Source of the DNA: Synchiropus splendidus
Lineage: Eukaryota > Chordata > Actinopteri > Syngnathiformes > Callionymidae
Length of the DNA stretch: 64,000 nucleotides
Assembly: GCF_027744825.2 (NCBI RefSeq)
Contig: NC_071335.1
Coordinates: 11,737,001 to 11,801,000 of the forward strand
Direction: 5' to 3'
Every line of letters begins with the position of its first letter. The first letter of the stretch is position 1. Below the pieces are notes generated by a model. It was given only the letters and a program-made list of their open reading frames with translations. It was not told the origin of the DNA and did not search any database. This document shows positions 57,001 through 64,000 of this stretch, in pieces. The position numbers were made by a program, and so were the translations under genes.

Positions 57001-59895
57001 GAATCCGACCCACAAGTCCTCAGATGACATTCCTGTCATGAGTCTCGCCACCGTCCCCCGCACACAGCGTCCAGCCAAGGATCCGGCCTCTGTCACACAA
57101 CCCCACTGTACTTGGAGTCCCATCACTGCCAAAGGTGTGGCTGCACAAAATATCGGCTTCTATTTGCGACTGTAGCTCACACTGCAGCTGTGGGAGTTCT
57201 TACAGTCGATGGTTCACAATGAGCAGATTCACGCAATGATCAACACCACCGAACCAGGCTCATGAGCGCCCTTTCTGTGTGTGGGCTTGTTGCTGTCTGA
57301 CCTCCAGGAAGCCGATGACCACCACATCAGACGAGTTAATGAAGGCTTGTGTCGCTGTGATGTCATTCAGGCTGGGTACATCAGCGTCTGGAAGAAACAA
57401 ATTCAGATTACACCAGACCTGGGCACTGGTGCTGTCCGAGGCCCTCACGAAGCCCTGTCTGGCCGTGTGAGGAGGACAAGACAAGACAAGACAAGATGAG
57501 CAAGACGAGACGAGACAAGACAAGACAAGACGAGACAAGACGAGACGAGACGAGACGAGACGAGACAAAACAAGCAAGACTAGACAAGACAAGACAAAAC
57601 AAGCAAGACAAGACAAGACAAGACAAGACGACACAAGACAAGACGAGACAAGACGAGACAAGACGAGACATGACAAGACAAGACAAGACGAGACAAGACA
57701 AGACGACACAAGACAAGACAAGACAAGACAAGACAAAACAAGCAAGACAAGACGAGACAAGACAAGACAAGACAAAACAAGACGAAACAAGACAAGACAA
57801 GACAAGCAAAACAAGACAAAACAAGACAAGACAAGCAAAACAAGACAAGACAAGACAAGCAAAACAAGACAAGACAAGACAAAACAAGACAAGACAAGAC
57901 AAGACAAGACAAGACAAAACAAGCAAGACAAGAAAAGCAAAACAAGACAAGACAAGACAAGACAAAACAAGCAAGACAAGACAAGACAAGACAAGACAAA
58001 ACAAGCAAGACAAGACAAGACAAGCAAGACAAGACAAGACAAGACAAGACAAGACAAGACAAAACAAGCAAGACAAGACAAGACAAGACAAGACAAAACA
58101 AGCAAGACAAGAAAAGCAAAACAAGACAAGACAAGACAAGACAAAACAAGCAAGACAAGACAAGACAAGACAAGACAAGACAAAACAAGCAAGACAAGAC
58201 AAGACAAGCAAGACAAGACAAGACAAGACAAGACAAGACAAGACAAAACAAGCAAGACAAGAAAAGCAAACAAGACAAGACAAGACAAGACAAAACAAGC
58301 AAGACAAGACAAGACAAGACAAGACAAGACAAGACAAGACAAGACAAGACAAAACAAGCAAGACAAGACAAGACAAGACAAGACAAGACAAGACAAGCAA
58401 GACAAGACAAGACAAGACAAAACAAGCAAGACAAGACAAGCAAGACAAGACAAGACAAGACAAGACAAGACAAAACAAAACAAAACAAGACAAGACAAGA
58501 CAAGACAAAACAAGCAAAACAAGACAAGACAAGACAAGACAAGGCAAGTCAAAACAAGCAAGACAAGACAAGACAAGACAAGACAAGACAAGACAAGACA
58601 AGACAAAACAAGACAAGACAAGACAAGACAAGACAAGCAAAACAAGACAAGACAAGACAAGACAAGACAAGACAAGACAAGCAAAACAAGACAAGACAAG
58701 ACAAGCAAGACAAGACAAGACAAAACAAGCAAGACAAGACAAGACAAGACAAGACGAGAAAAGAAAAAACAAGCATGACAAGACAAGACAAGACAAGACA
58801 AAACAAAACAAGACAAGACAAGACAAGACAAGACAAGACAAGACAAGACAAGACAAGACAAGACGAGAAAAGAAAAAACAAGCATGACAAAACAAAACAA
58901 AACAAAACAAAACAAAACGAGACGAGCTGAGACGAGCTGAGACGAGCCGAGACGAGACAAGCAAGCAAGACAAGACAAGACAAGACAAGACAAGACAAGA
59001 CAAGAAATAAAAAAATAAACCAGACGAGGAAATAGTATTTGCACATGTCCCTCTGAATCTATCCCCTCTGCAGAGGTGGTCATACATGAAGTATTTTTAC
59101 ACTAATGATGCTCATGCCAACCTTCCGTAAATAATGCTGAGTCATTGCATGTGGCTTGAATATGTCCAGTGTGAACAAAATTATATTTAAGTATAATTCA
59201 AAGTGCATTAAAAGCCGTATGAATAACAATGCACGTTGGTGCCATGAATTATCAAAATGATGGTATCCACTTCTCCATCTTCTCCAGTGAGTCAGGATCA
59301 TCAACTAATGTGGAAACTTCCAAAACTAATGGAGGGGAATACAAAAAAAGATGGGAAAGTGGATTTAAGCAAGACGCATATCCAAACTGTGTCGTGTGTG
59401 CTGTGTTTTATAGTGCCAGTTATAGACTCTCCAGTAAATGGAAATGTTCGGTCTGTGACTTGCCCCTTGTGTGATTGAGTTTGAACTATTCCTACTTGAG
59501 CTATTGCTTTCTTTGTTTACCAAAACGTACCTTGAAGAAGTATATTTACATTTATTAATGCTAAACATAAACACATGTTACTGTTATGTTTATTAAATAT
59601 TGAAAAAAAAAAAGATTGAAAAGGGTTCTGCTTTAAATGGCACTGTCTTGATAGCCTATGCAAACATTTGCATTCATCTTGAATCCAGTCATACGTTCTA
59701 TTATTGTGAGTTGTGGCTGTAATATCATGAAGTAAAAGACAGCTAACACAAGCCACATCTAACTAAACAAGAAGGCAACAAAGAAAGTACTGAAGCATTA
59801 TCATTTTTGCCTCTTCAGCGTAAACATGCAGGTTTACCTTTCTGCGTGGAGGAGGCCAAAGACACAAACAGAGGGAAGATGAGTGGGATCAGCAT
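54082..59895 (-). CDS. erp27: ERp27, non-catalytic PDI-family ER chaperone
   Basis: ER-lumen protein of the protein disulfide isomerase family with two thioredoxin-like domains (b and b') and no CxxC active site. In mammals it binds unfolded proteins and ERp57. Seven exons: 59895-59838 (signal peptide MLIPLIFPLFVSLASS), 57387-57302, 55980-55843, 55774-55658, 55590-55465, 55384-55187, 54120-54082 (253 residues; human 273). Marks: ATQAFINSSDVVVIGFLE, VPVAICSEKEVWVEYGI, DTITLFRK, NEVRYITEYNQV, TAVGLFNSAVKVHVLLFAN, LGYFGLDSKSLPRVGIYD, FCHSFLQGDLK. The C-terminus KSEL is a KDEL-type ER retrieval signal. Intron 1 (2.5 kb) carries a 1.5-kb ACAAG array and intron 6 a 48-bp tandem repeat. PDI enzymes themselves are excluded by the missing a domains. 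Confidence 0.93.
54287..54475. repeat. 48-bp tandem repeat, four copies
   Basis: Four head-to-tail copies of a 48-base unit beginning GAGCAAATAGCAGATTTACT; copies differ by one substitution (TTTAGAAT/TTTGGAAT) and the last is cut short. It lies in intron 6 of erp27. The near identity suggests recent expansion. Confidence 0.95.
57475..59006. repeat. 1.5-kb (ACAAG)n pentanucleotide array with higher-order variants
   Basis: Almost pure repeats of ACAAG (CTTGT on the minus strand) with variant units AAACA, GCAAG, ACGAG and rare GAAAAGC. Variant markers recur: GAAAAGC at 57932, 58111 and 58261, and GCATGACA at 58773 and 58882, showing duplication of larger blocks. It lies in erp27 intron 1, ending 88 bases upstream of the exon 2 acceptor. 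Because the unit is five bases, frames stay open on both strands. Confidence 0.97.
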
Positions 59896-60164
59896 GTTTT
59901 TGGCACAAAGGAGTCCTGACGTTTGACAAAAGGGGATCCCAGTTAAAGCCAGAGACTTTTCTAGTCGTCTCTAACTGGGCAGCACAGAATGTGATTGGAG
60001 GCTTTGTGGGAACCAGGCAGATGTTGGTGATAAGTTTGGGGCAGAGAAATAAGAGTACGTGTCACTCCTGCGGCGGCGTGTGTGTCGGCAGGGTGGTGTG
60101 GAAGCTGCTGTTCTTCAGGTGACGCTTGTGTGTGAATTCATGTGTGTGTGCAGCCTTCACAGAG

Positions 60165-60167
<3 letters not shown>

Positions 60168-60197
<30 letters not shown>
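60168..60197. repeat. (GT)n microsatellite
   Basis: About 15 GT units in the region upstream of erp27. Confidence 0.9.
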
Positions 60198-60198
<1 letters not shown>

Positions 60199-61710
60199 CA
60201 CCTGCTGCTCAGCCTGCAGGGCGACAGAGGATGCATTTTAGGGGAATGACCACATGAGGGCCTCAACAACCATCACACACCTTATTTGCATGCCACCAAC
60301 TGTCACTAGGATTCTGCACCTTCATGCCAGCTTCCCATTTAAAATCTTTCTGAAATATTTAAATCTGAAGTGAATTCAAACAGGCATTTGCTTAGTTATG
60401 TTTAGCTGGGATCATTCTGCAATACGGAGTGTTAGTGTTATGTTTTTAACTGTTTGCTTTTCTGTAGAAAGCAGTGTTTATAGTCATTTTGTGGAACATT
60501 TTCCTCTTTAGTGACATTTATTTTCCGATTTAAAAAATAAATAAACACCTCAAAATGATTATCCATCAGCAGCTCGAAGTGACACTTAAATGTTATAAAA
60601 CATAAATAATGTCGACTTGCACCTCATTTGATTTAAAAAAATATGGCACTAATAATGATCATGCAAATATTGACTGCATTTTCTGTCACAAAATCAGCAG
60701 ACTGAGGAGATTGTAAGATTCGCCGTCTGACAGCGGTTCGATCAGAAGAAGCCGAATGGAAAGGTCTTATATAACGTCTGGTGCTGTCTCCGGAGTTCCT
60801 TGTAAATGTGTTCAACTGGAAAGGAATTTGGTGAAAGCTACGTGCAAGTTATAATTTGAATCTGCCACAGAACCGACTTCAAACCCGTGACCCCCGCAGG
60901 TCGCGATGGCAGCAGTGGCTTCAGCTTGAACCGCGTGAACTTGAACACCATCGGTGAAGGAAGGCGTCCGCCGTCGCGTGATACTGGTGCCGGCAGTCAG
61001 AGGAGCAACAGCACAGTTAGATAGTGTTGCATCATGTTCACACAAGAACTGCTGAAGAATCCGTGCGTTTTCACACTGTTCAAAGAGAAACAACATGTCA
61101 GTCAGGCGTGTTTATGTTGACGTGTTCCCATGAGGCTTAACGCTAATACTCAAAAGCAGGCCAACTTTCCGCGTCAGCGACTTATGACTTATCAGTTTAA
61201 ACAGAATGTGTCGTCAGAGACAGACCCTTGACATGTTTGCGGCCCTTGAAGGTGTTTAGGAATAAACCTGCACGAATCAATGTCAACAAAGCTGAACGGT
61301 CAATGACCTTTAACTGAAATGCACTTCCTTCTATACCTACTGTTGTATTACCTTCTATTACCTACCTATTATCCTTCTATACCTACTGAGGTATCGTGAT
61401 GAACTCTACATTGTTATCAAAGTTTTACATCTCTTTCCACCACACTGCAGCATACATATGTTGCTTTTCAAAAACCTTTCCCAGATGACCTCAATATTAG
61501 ACTATCGACGTAGACATTTCCTTGTAAAATGAGTCTGAATTGTGACTTTCACAATGGAATAACTGATGTTTCCAGACTGTCTGTGACGTCAGCTCCCTGG
61601 CGAACCCTGGAATTCAACACGTCGGCACCAAATAATGAGACCAACGTGAAGACGTGAACAGATATTTCTGTCTGCTTTGACTGAGCTGAACTCGGAGCTG
61701 ACTTTCCTGC

Positions 61711-61781
61711 ATGAATATGTTTTTCCTCTGGGTCCGGACGTTACTGGCTTTGGCATCTTGTGCGTTGTCGTATGCAAGTGG
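61711..61781 (+). CDS. Candidate first exon with signal peptide (unknown gene)
   Basis: The frame MNMFFLWVRTLLALASCA continues LSYASG and meets a consensus donor (GTGAGAG) at 61782. It has the form of a secretory signal peptide exon ending in phase 2. No following exon with known homology was found before the window end, and no TATA box is clear. It may be the start of a secreted protein continuing beyond base 64000 or a chance frame. Confidence 0.22.
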
Positions 61782-62159
61782 TGAGAGCTGTGATGTAACC
61801 ATGGTGCACCACAGGTTGCTAGATTACTGGTATTCAGATGGAAGCCTCCTTAAAGCTGCCTGTGTTTCACCAACATTCAGTTACACAAGCTCTAATGCTC
61901 CAAGGCTATGACACATGCTCCTGTGTGAACATCTCGCTCTCATAATCCTCAGGTGTTGGCGTGAGAGATGAGCTTGTGCGAGCTAATAAGTGCTGCGAAT
62001 AGGCGGCTAGAACATGCAGCATGTTCATGTCTTTTAGTTTAGTTGGATGAGTTGAGGTTCATGGTATGTTATTATCATATTCAGTATGTGTATTGCAGTC
62101 ATCCGTAGTGAAAGTGAACACACTATTTATTTTAAAACAAACTGACCTGGGAAGTTTTC

Positions 62160-62345
62160 ACAGTTGCAGAGGCTGGAGTTCATCCCAGCTACACAGGGCG
62201 ACAGGTGGGGGACACCCTGAACAGGAGGGACCTCTCCATGAAGACAGACTATCACACAGGCTACAATTGAGAGTCACCAAACTTCCTCTGCCAGTGTGAG
62301 GATGAAACCAGAGAGCACAAAGGAAAGCACTGACCAAACATGCAA
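62160..62345. repeat. Dispersed repeat fragment (fish LINE/SINE 3'-type sequence)
   Basis: GAGGCTGGAGTTCATCCCAG, GGGCGACAGGTGGGGGACAC and GAGAGTCACCAAAC with a later GGATGAAACCAGAGAGCACA follow, in order, a very common teleost interspersed repeat. It is diverged from that remembered consensus. Confidence 0.55.
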
Positions 62346-63479
62346 ACACCAAGCAGTCCCTGTTTGCTAACATGCCATGTGCACGTCAATTGGAAGCGCT
62401 GCTCTTCTGCAAAAGTGCATTTTTTTCAGTTTTTAAAGGAACATTTTAGTCCTAATTTTTGATGAATCATCATCATTATGGTCTAGAGTTCCCAGTGCAC
62501 AACAGGATGATAATACAATCATTTTGTTTTTAGTTTCATTGAGCTGTAGTTTCTGCAAGTGTGACTGAAACTATGCGCAAAATCGAACTCTATCGCTCAT
62601 GACAATTGCAAGTAGTAGCTTTGGCACTGTCATTAACACTAACAATTTGGTTTAAAAATTGGAAAAAAAATGTTATAAAGTGAAAATGGCAAAGCAAAAA
62701 TACAAACTAACACCTACCACACACATGCACTAGCCTGACCTACTGTGCCACTTAGTGCAATCCCATTATCCTTATCATTAAGACCGACTGACAAGTTGCT
62801 CACGGAATCACAGGAGAAAAAAAATCACTCCTTCAAGGAATTTGGAGGCTGTAATTTGTATATGCTGCATGTGGTGAGAGCAGTCAGGGTTGACCAGAGT
62901 CCACATTGGTCAGGAGGCCGTCAGGTTGCTGTCCAACAGGGAAACAGTGGAGCGTTCACACTCACGGAGGCTGCTGTTTGTTGAAGACTATAATTAGTGT
63001 GAACAATAAGAGCTACAGTTTCCCCTCCGTGGGTGTGTTTGAAGCCCGTCTCCCTGGAAATAAAAACAAGAGATTTCAGTGGCAAACCTTGAAAAACCGA
63101 TCGTAAACCTACTTCTGTGATCGATTGTTATTTATTTTTTTACGTGACTAGAACCTTTGCTTACACAATTTTATCGCAAACGGTTGTCTATATTTTTCTT
63201 TTCTTTGACCAGTCAAAGCGATTGTAATTGTTGATAAAACCCAGGAGCCTGTGTCACAAGTGACAATCCTGAGATCAGAACCTGTGTTTCTCTGTCATCA
63301 GGTGAAAATGACTTTAAATAAAAACAGGGTTTCAAACAGAAGGTTTGTTGCATTATTGGGCAATTTCATTTCCTAATGGCTGGCAGACCAGAAAGACTCA
63401 AATTTTATTGCAGAAACATTTGAGAAAATTAGAAGCAAATGTAGCATTATTTATTTTTATTTTATATATTTCAGAATTA

Positions 63480-63826
63480 TCACATTATGATATATATATT
63501 ATTTAAAAACAAGGCGCATCTGAATATTGTCAACCTAAATCATAAATATTGGAACAGAACCATGAAAAAACAAGTAGGTATGAAAAAGCATTTCACAATA
63601 TATAACTTTTCTACCTCACTTATTTATTTTAATGGACAAGAAATACAGTTAAAATGTGCATTGACTGATATTAAAAACAATATAACAAAAAGAGGCACAT
63701 AATGAATTAAAGAGCTACAAAATAGCTAATGACTTATATTGAATATGTGAGTTAATGATGAAAAAACCCTCACAAGAGCCACATAAACACAAGCGCAAGG
63801 CCACACTGGCCCCAGGCTGCACTTTG
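63480..63826. repeat. Degraded copy related to the hAT miniature element
   Basis: The right part resembles the element at 51383: ATGGACAAGAAATAC versus AGGGACAAGAAATAC, and GAGCCACATAAACACA...GGCTGCACTTTG versus GGGCCACATAAATACA...GGCCGCACTTTG. The left end is not recognisable. Confidence 0.5.
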
Positions 63827-64000
63827 AGTATTACATTTTAACTTTTCAACATGAGTGGGAACGTCTTACCTGGTGAGATGTTTGTGATTTCACATCCTCT
63901 GGTTGAGACTGATGATCAACCTCTAAAGGTCATTTCATATTTCGCAGGTCAGATTTTGGTGAGCTCAGCCTGATGGTGGATTTGCCACCTCAAGACCTTG

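Larger units (their letters stand above)
59896..64000. other. Right-end region upstream of erp27, no confirmed gene
   Basis: Holds the erp27 promoter, a GT microsatellite, a candidate signal-peptide exon and repeat fragments (listed separately). A minus-strand open frame at 60812-61096 has no convincing start, splice sites or homology. A short irregular CTTCTATACCTACT repeat occurs near 61330-61390. Confidence 0.5.

Noticed and set aside
57260..59083. Open frames of 607, 559 and 320 codons (minus) and 463 codons (plus) in the ACAAG array
   Set aside because: They result from a stop-free pentanucleotide repeat. Composition is a five-residue polymer with no domain, and the array lies in an erp27 intron.
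60812..61096. Minus-strand 94-codon frame upstream of erp27
   Set aside because: No recognised homology, no membrane or signal features and no splice context.

Overview
This is nuclear DNA of a compact, gene-dense teleost fish genome, probably a spiny-rayed (percomorph) fish. The protein-coding genes have short GT-AG introns and encode clear vertebrate orthologues. They include fish-type osteocalcin and a tandem pair of fish lipocalins of the saxitoxin/tetrodotoxin-binding-protein-like group. Fish-typical DNA transposon and LINE remnants fill the spacers. No prokaryotic, viral or organellar gene was seen. Exons were traced by hand from splice sites, reading phase and remembered protein families. 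The summed exons stay in frame for every complete gene.

Layout: kit (minus, exons 1-4 only; the rest lies left of the window), fip1l1 (plus, 16 exons), two tandem lipocalins (plus, 6 exons each), chic2 (minus, 6 exons), rhbdd2-like (plus, single exon), ociad1 (minus, 8 exons), slc34a2 (plus, 13 exons), bglap/osteocalcin (minus, 4 exons) and erp27 (minus, 7 exons). The last 4 kb have no confirmed gene, only a candidate signal-peptide exon and repeat fragments.

Context: kit, fip1l1 and chic2 match the human 4q12 gene set, and ociad1 and slc34a2 also lie on human chromosome 4. No pdgfra lies between kit and fip1l1, which suggests the kitb-type teleost duplicate. On the right, a vitamin-K-dependent Gla protein gene sits beside erp27, recalling MGP-ERP27 in human 12p12. 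The genes do not form one pathway. They cover receptor signalling (kit), mRNA 3' processing (fip1l1), ligand transport in body fluids (lipocalins), membrane trafficking and mitochondria (chic2, rhbdd2-like, ociad1), phosphate uptake (slc34a2), mineralised matrix (bglap) and ER protein handling (erp27).

Most notable: an intronless rhomboid pseudoprotease gene outside its usual neighbourhood; a lipocalin whose GxW tryptophan is replaced; an osteocalcin with a very long Ser/Glu/Asp-rich propeptide full of S-x-E motifs; a 1.5-kb ACAAG repeat just upstream of an erp27 splice acceptor; a complete hAT-type miniature element with an 8-bp target duplication; and a 54-bp symmetric exon in fip1l1.
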